Source of the DNA: an uncultured Thiodictyon sp. | Lineage (GTDB): Bacteria > Pseudomonadota > Gammaproteobacteria > Chromatiales > Chromatiaceae | DNA length: 34,843 bases | Assembly (NCBI GenBank): GCA_903837595.1 | Contig: CAILVI010000425.1 | Coordinates: 1-34,843, forward strand | Reading direction: 5' to 3' | Shown: in pieces, positions 10,464 to 19,290 of the stretch | Layout: every line of letters begins with the position of its first letter | Numbering within the stretch: position 1 is the stretch's first letter | Program-made: the position numbers and the translations under genes | Notes under the pieces: model-generated | What the model was told of the DNA's origin: nothing | What the model saw: only the letters and a program-made list of their open reading frames with translations | Database searches by the model: none

Positions 10464-10799
10464 TCACGTACCTTCTTCTGCGACTGGCAACAGGGCCTCG
10501 AGGTTGGAGAAGGCGGCGATGCGCCGCACTGAATCCGGCAGATTGAGGAACCGCAGGTCCAGGTGCCGGGAGCGCGCCAGATCCAGCCACTCCAGCACTA
10601 GGGCCAGGCCGGCGCTATTGGCAGCGGTCACTCCGCCCAGGTCGATCCGGAAGGCACCGGGACGGCGCAGCAGGAGATCGCCGGCCTTCAGCAGGGCGGG
10701 CACGCTCGAGAAGTCCAAAGGTCCCTCGACCCATGCCTGCCCCTCCCCCACCGCGATCAGGCGCGCCGCGGCGCCATTGTCGGTGCGGCGCACCTTCAC
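10464..10799 (-). CDS. mlaB: MlaB, STAS-domain subunit of the Mla phospholipid transporter
   Basis: This 111-residue STAS-domain protein binds the cytoplasmic ATPase MlaF and stabilises the MlaFEDB inner-membrane complex. The sequence shows the STAS pattern: VEGPLDFSSVPALL, then FRIDLGGVTAANSAGLALVLEWL with the conserved Ser near the helix start, and a second strand LDLRFLNLPDSVRRIAAFSN. The GTG start overlaps the mlaC stop (GTGA). The roughly 106-bp stretch between mlaB and murA, where many gammaproteobacteria carry the BolA-like ibaG, contains no recognisable ibaG here. Confidence 0.88.
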   Translation of the reverse strand: MKVRRTDNGAAARLIAVGEGQAWVEGPLDFSSVPALLKAGDLLLRRPGAFRIDLGGVTAANSAGLALVLEWLDLARSRHLDLRFLNLPDSVRRIAAFSNLEALLPVAEEGT

Positions 10800-11437
10800 C
10801 CCTGACCTTTGCCGCCCGTCGAGTCGCTCCCCTTGCGGTTCATCTCGCCGAGCTTGATGATCAGTCCGTCGATCCCCTTCTGGCGGATCTCAGTGGAGAA
10901 ACTGCTGCGGTAATTGTTGACTAGGCTCGCGTTATTGACGATCACGTCATAGACCTTCCAACCGGCCCCATTATCGTACATACGATAGTCGATCGGGATC
11001 GGCGTCGCGCCGGGCGCCCGTACCTCGGTGGACACGGTCACGGTATTGTCCCGACTGCCGGGCTTTACCGGAAGGTAGCGGATCTCCTGTCCGGAGTAAT
11101 TGAGCAGAGAACGGGCATAGGTGCGCACCAATACCTGCTTGAAGCCATTCGTCAGGGCCTGTTGCTGGGCCGGGGTGGCCTCGCGCCAGTGAGGGCCAAG
11201 GGCGCCCTGGGTGATCTTCTCGAAATCGAAGTGGGGGGCCAGGATGTCGTCGATCATGCCGAAGATGATCGCCGGGTTCTTATTCACCTCGGCACGGCGT
11301 GCCTCCAGGGTGGTGAGCATGCGCTCGGAGGTCCGCTTCACGAGCGCGGTCGCGTCGTCCGCGGACGCGAATACACCGGCGCCCCAAACCAATGCCCACA
11401 GGGCCGCGAGCAATAGAACATGACGTCGCTGGATCAT
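10796..11437 (-). CDS. mlaC: MlaC, periplasmic phospholipid-binding protein
   Basis: MlaC (Ttg2D/MlaC family) shuttles phospholipids between the outer membrane MlaA-porin complex and the inner membrane MlaFEDB complex. The 213-residue protein starts with a signal peptide (RRHVLLLAALWALVWGAGVF, cleavage near FASA). Family motifs are visible: HFDFEKITQGALGPHWREA, LLNYSGQEIRYLPV, YDNGAGWKVYDVIVNNASLV, and the terminal NYRSSFSTEIRQKGIDGLI. The ATG overlaps the mlaD stop and the stop overlaps the mlaB GTG, so the three are translationally linked. Confidence 0.94.
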   Translation of the reverse strand: MIQRRHVLLLAALWALVWGAGVFASADDATALVKRTSERMLTTLEARRAEVNKNPAIIFGMIDDILAPHFDFEKITQGALGPHWREATPAQQQALTNGFKQVLVRTYARSLLNYSGQEIRYLPVKPGSRDNTVTVSTEVRAPGATPIPIDYRMYDNGAGWKVYDVIVNNASLVNNYRSSFSTEIRQKGIDGLIIKLGEMNRKGSDSTGGKGQG

Positions 11438-11904
11438 TTGCCGCCTTCCTCCGCCTTCTTGAATAAAAATTGACCGATCAGCTGTTCGAGGATCAGGGCC
11501 GACTGGGTCTGCGTGATCTCATCGCCGTCGCGCAGAGAGTCCTGACTACCGCCGGGTTGCAGGCCCACGTATTGTTCGCCAAGCAGGCCGGCGGTGAAGA
11601 TATTCGCGAAGGTATCGACCGGAATATTGTTCACCCCCTTGTCGATACGCATGGTCACCACCGCCTCATAGGTCTTCTGGTCGAGGCGCACCTGCTCCAC
11701 CCGCCCCACCCGCACCCCCGCCATGCTGACGGGGGCCCGCGCCTTGATGCTCCCGGCGTTGGTGAAGCGCGCGGTGACGCGATAGCCATCGCTGGCAGCG
11801 CTGGCACTCAGGTTACTGACCTGCATCGCCAGGAAGAACAAGGCGACAAACCCCGCCGCCATGAAGGCGCCAACCAAGACCTCAATGCTGTGCTGCTTCG
11901 CCAT
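11434..11904 (-). CDS. mlaD: MlaD, membrane-anchored MCE-domain protein
   Basis: MlaD (156 residues) is the substrate-binding, hexamer-forming MCE subunit of the Mla transporter. A single N-terminal membrane anchor (VLVGAFMAAGFVALFFLAMQ) precedes one MCE domain with YRVTARFTNAGSIKARAPV, MAGVRVGRVEQVRLD, and the GLLGEQYVGLQPGG loop that forms the central hydrophobic pore. The C-terminus ILEQLIGQFLFKKAEEGGK is short. It sits 19 nt after mlaE and overlaps mlaC by ATGA. Confidence 0.94.
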   Translation of the reverse strand: MAKQHSIEVLVGAFMAAGFVALFFLAMQVSNLSASAASDGYRVTARFTNAGSIKARAPVSMAGVRVGRVEQVRLDQKTYEAVVTMRIDKGVNNIPVDTFANIFTAGLLGEQYVGLQPGGSQDSLRDGDEITQTQSALILEQLIGQFLFKKAEEGGK

Positions 11905-11923
11905 GACGTCAGTTACCCACTCC

Positions 11924-12736
11924 TCATTTGCCGAACATCAGGGCCGTCAGGACGAAGTCAATCGCCAGCACCGCCAGGGCGGAATGGACCACCGCCCGGG
12001 TGGTGGCCCGGCTCACGCCCTCGGAGGTCGGGGTGGCGTCGTACCCCTGGAAAAGCGCGATCCAGGTCACCACCACGCCGAACACCAGGCTCTTGATGAC
12101 CCCGTTCACCACGTCCTCACGAAAGTCGATCTTGGCCTGCATCTGACCGAAGAAGGCCCCGTCATCGACGCCGAGCAGGCCGACCCCAACGAAATATCCG
12201 CCGAGCACCCCCACCGCGCTAAACAGGGCGGCCAGGAGTGGCATGGAAATCAGCCCGCCGAAGAAGCGGGGGGTGAGGATACGGCGCACCGGGTCCACCG
12301 CCATCATCTCCAGCCCCGAGAGCTGTTCAGTGGCCTTCATCAGCCCGATCTCGGCGGTCAGGGCGGAGCCCGCGCGGCCGGCCACCAGGAGCGCCGTGAC
12401 CACCGGACCCAGTTCGCGCACCAGTGAGGCGGCGACCATCACCCCCAGGCTCTCCTTGGCGCCGAACTGGGACAGTACGTAGTATCCTTGCAAGCCCAGC
12501 ACCATGCCGACGAAAAAGCCGGACACCCCCACGATCAGGACCGACAGGACCCCGACGTTGAAGACCTGGGCGAGCAGCAGGCGGGGCCGGCGCAGCAGTT
12601 CCCCAGTACCCCCCAGGATACCGAGCAGTAGCAGGTGCGCCCGCCCCAACCCGGCCAGGGCCTTGAGCCCGCTGTGCCCGAGCCGGGCCAACGGGTCGAG
12701 TAGTCCATCCATCAGGGCGCGGGCCTTGTTCGCCAT
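11924..12736 (-). CDS. mlaE: MlaE, permease of the Mla phospholipid transporter
   Basis: This 270-residue polytopic inner-membrane protein belongs to the MlaE/YrbE permease family. Membrane segments are evident, for example [20 protein letters not shown] and [20 protein letters not shown]. The conserved family segments [21 protein letters not shown] and [21 protein letters not shown] are present; the latter is the coupling region to the ATPase. Its ATG directly abuts the mlaF stop (TAG then ATG), so MlaF and MlaE are co-translated. Confidence 0.95.
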   Translation of the reverse strand: MANKARALMDGLLDPLARLGHSGLKALAGLGRAHLLLLGILGGTGELLRRPRLLLAQVFNVGVLSVLIVGVSGFFVGMVLGLQGYYVLSQFGAKESLGVMVAASLVRELGPVVTALLVAGRAGSALTAEIGLMKATEQLSGLEMMAVDPVRRILTPRFFGGLISMPLLAALFSAVGVLGGYFVGVGLLGVDDGAFFGQMQAKIDFREDVVNGVIKSLVFGVVVTWIALFQGYDATPTSEGVSRATTRAVVHSALAVLAIDFVLTALMFGK

Positions 12737-13636
12737 CTAAGCCACCTTCCGGACCAACAGGTCGTCCGCCAGACTGGGCGCCGGGTACTGGAAATGGACC
12801 GGACCATCCGGCAGGCCATCCATGAACTGGCGCACCCACGCCGAGCGCTCCGCCGCGATCTCGGCCGGGGTCCCCTGGGCCATCACCTGGCCGTTGGAAA
12901 TCACATAGATATAGTCCGCGATGCTCGCGGTCTCACACACATCGTGGGAGACGACGATGCTGGTCAGCCCGCTCGCGTCGTTGAGCTGACGGATCAGGGT
13001 CACCAGCACCCCCATGGAGATGGGGTCCTGGCCGGTGAAGGGCTCGTCATAGAGGATCATCATCGGGTCCAGGGCAATCGCGCGGGCCAGGGCCACGCGC
13101 CTGGCCATGCCACCCGAGAGCGCGCTCGGCATCAGGTCCCGGGCACCACGCAACCCGACGGCCTCCAACTTCAGCAGCACCAGTTTGCGCACCATGGCCG
13201 GATTCAGCTTGGTGTGCTCACGCAGCGGATAGGCTACGTTATCAAAGACGTTGAGATCGGTCAGCAGAGCGCCGCTCTGGAACAGCATCCCCATGCGGCG
13301 GCGCAACTGATACAGCGCGGACCGGCCCAGCGTCTCCACCGGCTCACCGTCGACCTCGATCGAGCCGGCATCCGGGCGCAACTGGCCGCTGATCAGCTTG
13401 AGCAGGGTGGTCTTGCCGGTGCCGCTCGGGCCCATCACGGCGGTCACCGCGCCGCGCCGGATATCCAGGTCCACTTGGTCGAAGATCACCTGCGCACCAC
13501 GGGAAAAACTCAAACCACGAATCCGCACGAGACAATCCGAGCCGGTCGCTGACTCCGTCACCGGATCGGACACGGCGTCGCCCGCGCCGCCAGCCGGGGC
13601 ACCATCGGGGAACTTTGTACTCTGTCGCCCTCCCAT
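12737..13636 (-). CDS. mlaF: MlaF, ATPase of the Mla phospholipid transporter
   Basis: This ABC ATPase energises phospholipid transport by the Mla system. It has Walker A GPSGTGKTT, the signature LSGGMARRVALARAI, and Walker B MMILYDEPFTGQDPISMG. The start is uncertain. ATG 13636 gives 299 residues with a Gly/Ala/Pro-rich N-terminal extension of about 30 residues compared with typical MlaF. A TTG at 13708 would extend it by 24 more, and a GTG at 13573 would give a length closer to the family. No good Shine-Dalgarno decides between them. It is the first gene of the mla-murA-his run. Confidence 0.92.
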   Translation of the reverse strand: MGGRQSTKFPDGAPAGGAGDAVSDPVTESATGSDCLVRIRGLSFSRGAQVIFDQVDLDIRRGAVTAVMGPSGTGKTTLLKLISGQLRPDAGSIEVDGEPVETLGRSALYQLRRRMGMLFQSGALLTDLNVFDNVAYPLREHTKLNPAMVRKLVLLKLEAVGLRGARDLMPSALSGGMARRVALARAIALDPMMILYDEPFTGQDPISMGVLVTLIRQLNDASGLTSIVVSHDVCETASIADYIYVISNGQVMAQGTPAEIAAERSAWVRQFMDGLPDGPVHFQYPAPSLADDLLVRKVA

Positions 13637-13725
13637 GGAGACCGGACCGCCTGTTGGTGTTCGTCGGATAAAGCCGGACAGTATCCAGACCTTAGCCGGC
13701 ATCGTCAAGTGACGCGAAGGCCGTG

Positions 13726-13985
13726 CAGCAATTCCAAATTTGGCGACCCGCCGTTACCGGGGTTGACCCTAGCAACGCCCTCCAGCGGACGCGGCGCGCT
13801 CGGCACCGGTCAAAGCCCCAACGGGGCGATATATACCAGCCCAGGGCAACGCCCTGGGCTGGTATGTCATGCCCCTTCGGGGCTCTGCTCGGTTCTTGCA
13901 ATCGTGCCTCAACGCAGCCCCGAGCCGGATGAGGATGGCAGCCTACGTGCCGTGGCCCGACGTATCCTCAAATTTGGAATTGCTG
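13726..13985. repeat. 260-bp element bounded by perfect 17-bp inverted repeats
   Basis: CAGCAATTCCAAATTTG (13726-13742) and its exact reverse complement (13969-13985) bracket a non-coding stretch. The ends are AT-rich against a GC-rich background, which makes chance unlikely. The interior contains the nested palindromes at 13815-13883. No transposase is present, so it could be a MITE-like element, or two halves of one dispersed palindrome separated by a later insertion. No target-site duplication is evident. It forms part of the 400-bp gene-free stretch 13709-14108 upstream of mlaF. Confidence 0.6.
13815..13883. repeat. Triple-hairpin palindromic repeat
   Basis: Three palindromes are nested symmetrically. 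A central 15-bp stem ATACCAGCCCAGGGC / GCCCTGGGCTGGTAT with loop AAC (13833-13865) is flanked by two small hairpins GCCCC-AAC-GGGGC (13815-13827) and GCCCC-TTC-GGGGC (13871-13883). This is a dispersed-repeat architecture rather than a rho-independent terminator, since no T run follows. Confidence 0.75.
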
Positions 13986-13991
13986 TGCGCC

Positions 13992-14063
13992 GTGGGAGCG
14001 GCTTCAGCCGCGACGAGGCTGCAACAACCTGTGAGGTGCCGTCGCGGCTAAAGCCGCTCCCAC
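13992..14063. repeat. REP-like palindromic pair (GTGGGAGCGGCTT...)
   Basis: The left arm GTGGGAGCGGCTTCAGCCGC-GAC (13992-14014) is followed by its inverted partner (14041-14063). This is the GTGGGAGCGGCTTtAGCCGCGA family of extragenic palindromes familiar from pseudomonads and other gammaproteobacteria, often mobilised by RAYT transposases. No RAYT gene is in the window. It directly precedes the 3' end of the broken NTPase gene. Confidence 0.85.
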
Positions 14064-14108
14064 CGGGTCCCGGCCCGACGTTCATGGCAAATGCCATCCT
14101 GTCCAGCC

Positions 14109-17100
14109 CTACCCGGGCGCATCGGATTGGAAGCGCAGCGCGCCTTCAAAGCGCTCCGGGTACACCGGCAGATCGTCGGCGATGGGGGTGCCCTCGGGTA
14201 TCTCCACCTGGTCGCCGGGGTGGACCTTGAGGCGAGCGCAGATCAGGTTGGAGCCATAGAGGATGCAGGCCTCCAGGGCGAAGGCGTCGCCGTCGGTGCC
14301 GGTGTGGCGGACCGGGTGGAGGGCGGACGCGACCCGCTGGACCAGTGCCGGGTCGGCGTCCGCTCGCCGGGCGATCCGGTCGGCGGATTCGATGACCTGG
14401 AGACGGCCGGCCGGCGCGCGCTGCAGGGAGCAGAAGAGGCGCGCCTAGTCGATGGCGGACGCGGGGCCGGGGAGTGCGAGCCCGACGGCCTGGTTGAAGG
14501 CCTGGATGGCCGCGCCCTCGCCCGCGATCAGCAGTGCGCCGGTGTCCGCGACCAGGAAGGCGAGCGGGCCGTCCTGGCCCGCGCAGCGCACCCGTGCCTC
14601 GCAGAGTTGCCAGCCGTGATAGCAGGAGGGCGCCAGGGTGCGCAGGGCACTGACCCCGTCGGCCAGGACCGCGGCATGGGTCGGCTCGGCCCGCGGGCGC
14701 AGCAGGGAGGCCAGGGCGTCCAGCAGCGGCGCGGCCGCGTCCCCGGTCCTGGCCCGCCAGGGTCCGACGCAGGGCGGGGCCGGGGACCAGTCAGGGGTCG
14801 CGGTCTCGGGCCGGGCGGCGGACCAGGCGCGGGGCGGGCGGTCCAGGCCCTGGGCGGCCCAGAGTCAGCGGCGGGGAGCGGCGAGCAGGGCCTCTTAGTT
14901 GGCCTGGGTCCGCTCGTGCCAGGTCGCCCAGTCCGCCGGGAAACGCCCGCCGAGGGTGCCGCGCAGGCCGTCCCAGAGCGCGATGGCGCGCCGGTAGTCG
15001 CCGAGTGCCGCGTCCTGGTCGCCTTTGCCCCAATGGGCGTTGCCGCGGTTCATGTAGGACCCGGCCAGCTCGTGCAGCCAGGGGGCGGGAAAGGCGTCGC
15101 CGGCGTCCAGGTGCGGGTACAGGAGGCGCAGCCCGCGCGCCACCTGGGCGGCGGACAGCGGTTGTCCGACCAGGGCCAGCACCGTCAGGGCCGCCGCCGG
15201 GAGCCAGGCGGGCCGGTGGCCGGCGAGTGCCTGATCGAGCCGATCGCGATAGCCGTCCGGGAAGGGGTCATGGGGGGCCTTGGCGACCAGCGCGGCGACC
15301 GCGGTCCAATTGCCGCCCTGCATCTCCCACAGGGCGTGCAGCCACTGGCCCCAGGGTTGGAGGAAGACCGGCAGACGTTGGCTCCGCGCGAGCAGGACCT
15401 GCAGCAGGTCCGCCGGGATCGCGGGCGCCGGGGCGTCGCCCCAGGCGGCGGCGAGCAGGGCGCGGGCGCAATTGTCTTCCAGGGTGGCGGCGGGCAGTGC
15501 CGTCCAGGGGCGGGTGCCCGCGGCCGTGGCGTTGGCGATGACGAAGGGGATGTCCTGGGTGCTCGCCACCAGGCGCACGTTGGCGGGCAGCGGTTCGGGC
15601 AGTCCGTCGAGCAACTCATTGGCGTCGGCTGCCTGGTTGAGCCCGTCCAGCAGCAGCCAGACCGGGGCCGGGTCCTGCGCCGCGAGCGCGGCCAGGCAGT
15701 CGGCGAGCTCGCGGCGGGCGTCCTCCCGACCGCGCAGCCCGCTCGGCCCTGGCCGGTCGGCCAGGCGGCAGAACCCGGCCAGGGTGTGGGTGCGCACCGG
15801 CGGCCCCAGGGACTCGGCCCCGGCGCCCGGACCGGTGAGGGCCGCGGGCTCGGCGGCCAGGGGCGGCGGCTGGTCCATGCTGAAATAGACCGCCCGCCCG
15901 GCAAGCTGCCGGTACAGTTGGGCGAGCAGCACGCTCTTGCCGATGCCGGAGCAGCCGGTGAGGAGCAGGCGCCGGTGGGGGCTGGCCAGGGCGGCGCGAC
16001 GGATGCCCGCGAGCGCGTCTGCGCGCGGGACGCTGGCGGCCAGGAGCCGCTGGACCAGGGCCTCCTGGTCCGGGTAGCGGCTGGGCGCCGCGGCCGGCGC
16101 GGCGGCCTACCCCTGGGCGCCCAGATCGAAGCCGAAGCGCCGCTCCCGGTCGTGCGCCAGGGCGTCGACGCTGTCGCGCAGGGCGCTGTCGAGGTTGGCA
16201 TTGCCGCACGGGTGGGACGGGGCCGGCGACCGGGGGCGCGGGCCGCCGGGCAGGGGCGCGGGCCGCCGGGCAGGGGCGGACGGTTGAAGCGCGCATCCAC
16301 CTTGGGGCCGTGCAGGGCGCTGGCGGCGCTGTAGAGGGTCGCGCCCTCCCAGACGGCGCGCACGTCGGGGACCGGCCCGGCGGTGCCCGGGGTGATGCCG
16401 ATGAGGGCCAGGTGGAGGCCGCGGTAAGGGTCAAAGAGCCAGATCAGGTAGCGCAGCAGGGTGAGGAGCCCCGGCGTGACCGGTAGCAGGTCGAGCCGGC
16501 GCTGATGGGCGTGCACCAGGTCGACGCACCAGAAGCGCAGGCCGTCGTAGACCGCGCCCCCGGACTTGACCCAGCGCGTCCCGCGCTCATCCGGGCGCAG
16601 GCGCCAGCGCCCGGCGACCTGGGGCGGGAGCTGCGGCGTGATGCGCGTCGGCTCCAGGATGGCGTCGAGCGCCGGGAAGGCGGACGGGGCGCCCAAAGCG
16701 GCGTGCTCGGCGTTGGCGGTGGAGAGCAGCGCGGCCCAGTCGAGCCAGTCTGTGAGGCCGAAGCACTTTTTGGTGCGCAGGCATTGCAGCAAGGCCGTGC
16801 CCGCACCCAGCCGGGCGTCGCCGGGGTCGCCCGCGTGTCGCAGGGCGCCCCAAGCGCATTGACTGGCCTGCACCACGAAATGGGTGTGCAGGAAGGACTC
16901 CATCACCGTCACCAGGCAGTGCAGCTCGACCTGCCCGGTGCGCCCCTCGACCGCGACGAGTTCATCGAGCGGCTGCTGGATGGTCACCGGCCAATCGGCG
17001 GGGCCCAGATCCGCGGGCACGAAGGGCGGCAGCGCGGCCAACAGGCCCAGCTCGAATTGGATGACGGCGAGCGGGTCGAGTGGGGACTTGTTCCCCAGAC

Positions 17101-17311
17101 AGCCCGGAAAGAGCCGGGCGAGCAGGGCGAGCAGGGCCAGGCGCTGCGTTGGGGAGGCGTCGGGTGCCGCGTCCGGCAAGCGGTGCGTGAACCAGTCGCA
17201 CACCCGCGACCCGAAGGCCGCGAGCCCGGTCTGGGTATCGATCACGCGGCCGTCGGGGCGGTCGGCGCCGCAGTGGCGACGCAGGTCCTGGAGGAGTGCG
17301 GAGGTGTCCAT
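14109..17311 (-). pseudogene. STAND-type P-loop NTPase with TPR region, multiply disrupted
   Basis: One degraded gene of about 1060 codons can be reconstructed. Codons 1 to about 346 run from ATG 17311 in one frame. A 20-bp tandem duplication (16233-16272) shifts the frame, and removing one copy rejoins the reading exactly. The remainder reads to TAG 14109 with four in-frame stops: TAG 16107, TAA 14895, TGA 14865, TAG 14445. Visible domains are an unrecognised N-terminal helical region, Walker A GCSGIGKS (15933-15956), Walker B PVWLLLDGLNQAA as in NACHT/STAND ATPases, and a TPR-like SYMNRGNAHWGKGDQDAALG. Strong codon bias persists through all segments, so decay is recent. STAND NTPases often act in signalling or defence; the specific role is unknown. 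Confidence 0.8.
16233..16278. repeat. 20-bp tandem duplication inside the NTPase gene
   Basis: The unit GGGGCGCGGGCCGCCGGGCA occurs twice back to back (16233-16252 and 16253-16272), followed by the first six bases of a third copy. Twenty is not a multiple of three. In-silico removal of one copy gives a continuous frame across the junction (RFNRPPLPGGPRPRSPAP, then SHPCGNANLDSALRDS). Confidence 0.92.
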
Positions 17312-17347
17312 GGATGTTGTGACGGCGCGCTGGAGTGGGCTTCGCAG

Positions 17348-17987
17348 TCAAATCGGACTTTCCGGAGGCCGATCGTCGTTGCCGGCGGCCAGTTCCGAGT
17401 GCGCCGCCCCGGTGGTTTCTGCCGCCGCCGGCCAGGCGATCCGCAGGCCCGCAATGGCCGCGACCGCCGTCTCGCCGGTGAGCGGCTGCACCTCGGGTCG
17501 GCCATAGGCCGCGTCGGCCAGCCGGTAGATCATCAGGGTCCGGTCCCTGGGATGGACCAGCCAGTTATTCCCGCACCCCGACCCGCTCGTAGGCGTCGCG
17601 CTTCTCGCGCTGGTCCTTGGCGGCGGTGCATGGGGACAGTACCTCCACGATCCAGTCGGGAGCGCCCCGGCAGCCGGCGTCGTCGAGCTTGCCGGGGTCG
17701 CAAATCACGGCGATATCCGGCTGGACCACGGTGTCCACCCGCTCGTCCGCCTCGTCGGCCTTGGGCAGGCGCACGTCGAAGGGGGCCACATAAACCTTGC
17801 AGGGGCCGCCGCGCAGGAAGGCGTGGACTTGGGCGGCGATCTCCAACACCAACTCCTGATGGATGCGCGTCGGCGCAGGGCACATGTTGTATGCCTCGCC
17901 ATCGATCAGTTCCCAGCGCTCGTCATCCGGCCAGCGACGGTAGTCGCCGTAGGTGAAGCGGTCGCGTTTGCGGGCCAGTTGGGACAT
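17348..17987 (-). pseudogene. Uma2-family endonuclease, single-base frameshift
   Basis: Uma2 (DUF820) proteins have a PD-(D/E)xK restriction-like fold and are common in multiple copies in cyanobacteria and some proteobacteria; their role is unsettled. From ATG 17987 the frame has FTYGDYRRWPDDERWELIDG, VQPDIAVICDP, PDWIVEVLSPCTAAKDQREK and YERVGVRE, then TAA. Deleting one A from GAATAACTGG (17564-17567 region) restores VREYWLVHPRDRTLMIYRLA, the expected family continuation, which stays open to 17348. All catalytic acidic and Lys positions lie before the break, but the last strand is lost. It lies 36 bp upstream of the broken NTPase in the same direction. A sequencing error is possible. Confidence 0.82.
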
Positions 17988-18222
17988 GGGATCTGCTCCG
18001 TCGCTGCCAAACACCGGTGATCCGGCCTGGGGAAATCGGCGCAAGTATTAGGTCCTGCCGCCCCGGTTACGCGGGCACAATTGGCGCACCGGCGCTGACG
18101 ATCGCGCCTGCGCGCCCGGTCAGCCACCACGTCCGAGCAAGATTTCACCCGACGGTTGGTGTAAGGTTGCGCCGGCTCCAATATCGCGCCCACCGACCAC
18201 CCCGTCGACCGAGAGTTTTCAG

Positions 18223-19242
18223 ATGACCGAACCCCGCCGACTCGGCACCCGCAAGCATGACCTGGCCGCCGGCCAGGAGGCCCGCATCCGCGACCTGGGG
18301 CGGGCTGTCATCGCGACCGAGGCCGCCGCGGTCTCCGCCTTGAGCGACCGCATCAACGCCGCCTTCGTCGGGGCATGCAGCTACCTGCTTGCATGTGAAG
18401 GGCGCATCGTCGTGCTGGGCATGGGCAAGTCCGGGCACATCGGCGGCAAGATCGCCGCCACCCTGGCCAGCACCGGCAGCCCGGCCTTCTTCGTCCACCC
18501 CGGGGAGGCGAGCCACGGCGACCTGGGGATGATCACCCCCCGGGACGCCGTCCTGGCCCTGTCCAACTCCGGGGAAACCGCGGAGTTACTGACCATCCTG
18601 CCGATCATCAAGCGCCTGGGCGTGCCTTTGATTACCATGACCGGGCGCCCCGACTCGACGCTGGCACGGGAGGCCGACATCAACCTGGATGTGAGCGTCG
18701 CACGCGAGGCCTGCCCACTCGGTCTGGCGCCGACCTCCAGCACCACCGCGACCCTGGTGATGGGCGACGCCTTGGCGATCGCCCTGCTGGAGAGCCGCGG
18801 CTTCACCGCCGAGGACTTCGCCCGCTCGCATCCGGCGGGCGCCCTGGGCCGGCGCCTGCTGCTGCACGTCGGGGACATCATGCACCGCGGCGAGCGGATA
18901 CCGCAGGTCCCCCTGGGGAGCACGCTGATGGCGACCCTGGAGGAGATGTCGCACAAGGGGCTGGGGATGAGCGCGGTGGTCGATGGTGAGGGGCGGCTCG
19001 CCGGGGTCTTCACCGACGGCGACCTGCGCCGCGCGCTCGATCACGGGGTCGATGTCCACCACACCGTGATCGACGCGGTGATGACCCGCGCCGGCGTCAC
19101 CGTCGCCCCGCACATGCTGGCCGCGCAGGCCCTGGGGCTGATGGAATCCCGCTCGATCAACGGATTGTTGGTGATCGACGACGAGGGCCGACCGATCGGC
19201 GCCCTGAACATGCACGATCTGCTACGCTCCGGGGTGGTATAA
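18223..19242 (+). CDS. kdsD: D-arabinose-5-phosphate isomerase (KpsF/GutQ family)
   Basis: KdsD interconverts ribulose-5-phosphate and arabinose-5-phosphate, the precursor of Kdo in LPS. The 339-residue protein has an N-terminal SIS sugar-isomerase domain (GRIVVLGMGKSGHIGGKIAAT, then FVHPGEASHGDLGMI and ALSNSGETAELL) and two C-terminal CBS domains (from about residue 210; GVFTDGDLRRALDHG, and GLLVIDDEGRPIGALNMHDL). It heads a plus-strand run with kdsC, lptC, lptA and lptB. The 235 bp before it, between the broken Uma2 gene and this one, shows no gene or clear promoter. Confidence 0.96.
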   Translation: MTEPRRLGTRKHDLAAGQEARIRDLGRAVIATEAAAVSALSDRINAAFVGACSYLLACEGRIVVLGMGKSGHIGGKIAATLASTGSPAFFVHPGEASHGDLGMITPRDAVLALSNSGETAELLTILPIIKRLGVPLITMTGRPDSTLAREADINLDVSVAREACPLGLAPTSSTTATLVMGDALAIALLESRGFTAEDFARSHPAGALGRRLLLHVGDIMHRGERIPQVPLGSTLMATLEEMSHKGLGMSAVVDGEGRLAGVFTDGDLRRALDHGVDVHHTVIDAVMTRAGVTVAPHMLAAQALGLMESRSINGLLVIDDEGRPIGALNMHDLLRSGVV

Positions 19243-19290
19243 AGGATGCGCCGCACGCGCCACTCAGACACAGGACAAGGTTAACGGCTG

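Noticed and set aside
13833-13865. Rho-independent terminator for a gene upstream of mlaF
   Set aside because: The stem is strong but has no T run on either strand, and no gene ends nearby on the relevant strand. It belongs to a dispersed palindromic repeat.
13815-14063. A CRISPR array, suggested by repeated palindromic units
   Set aside because: The units are distinct palindromes without regular direct repeats or unique spacers of constant size, and there are no cas genes.
14445-14897. Programmed stop-codon readthrough or selenocysteine/pyrrolysine recoding in the NTPase gene
   Set aside because: All three stop types occur, together with a duplication-caused frameshift, and no recoding structure was apparent. 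Pseudogenisation explains the pattern more simply.
14091-16334. A 747-codon open frame on the plus strand, rich in Gly, Arg and Gln
   Set aside because: It is codon-aligned antisense to the broken NTPase gene. With G/C at nearly all third positions in the sense gene, the aligned antisense frame rarely forms stops. Its composition is low-complexity and matches no protein family.
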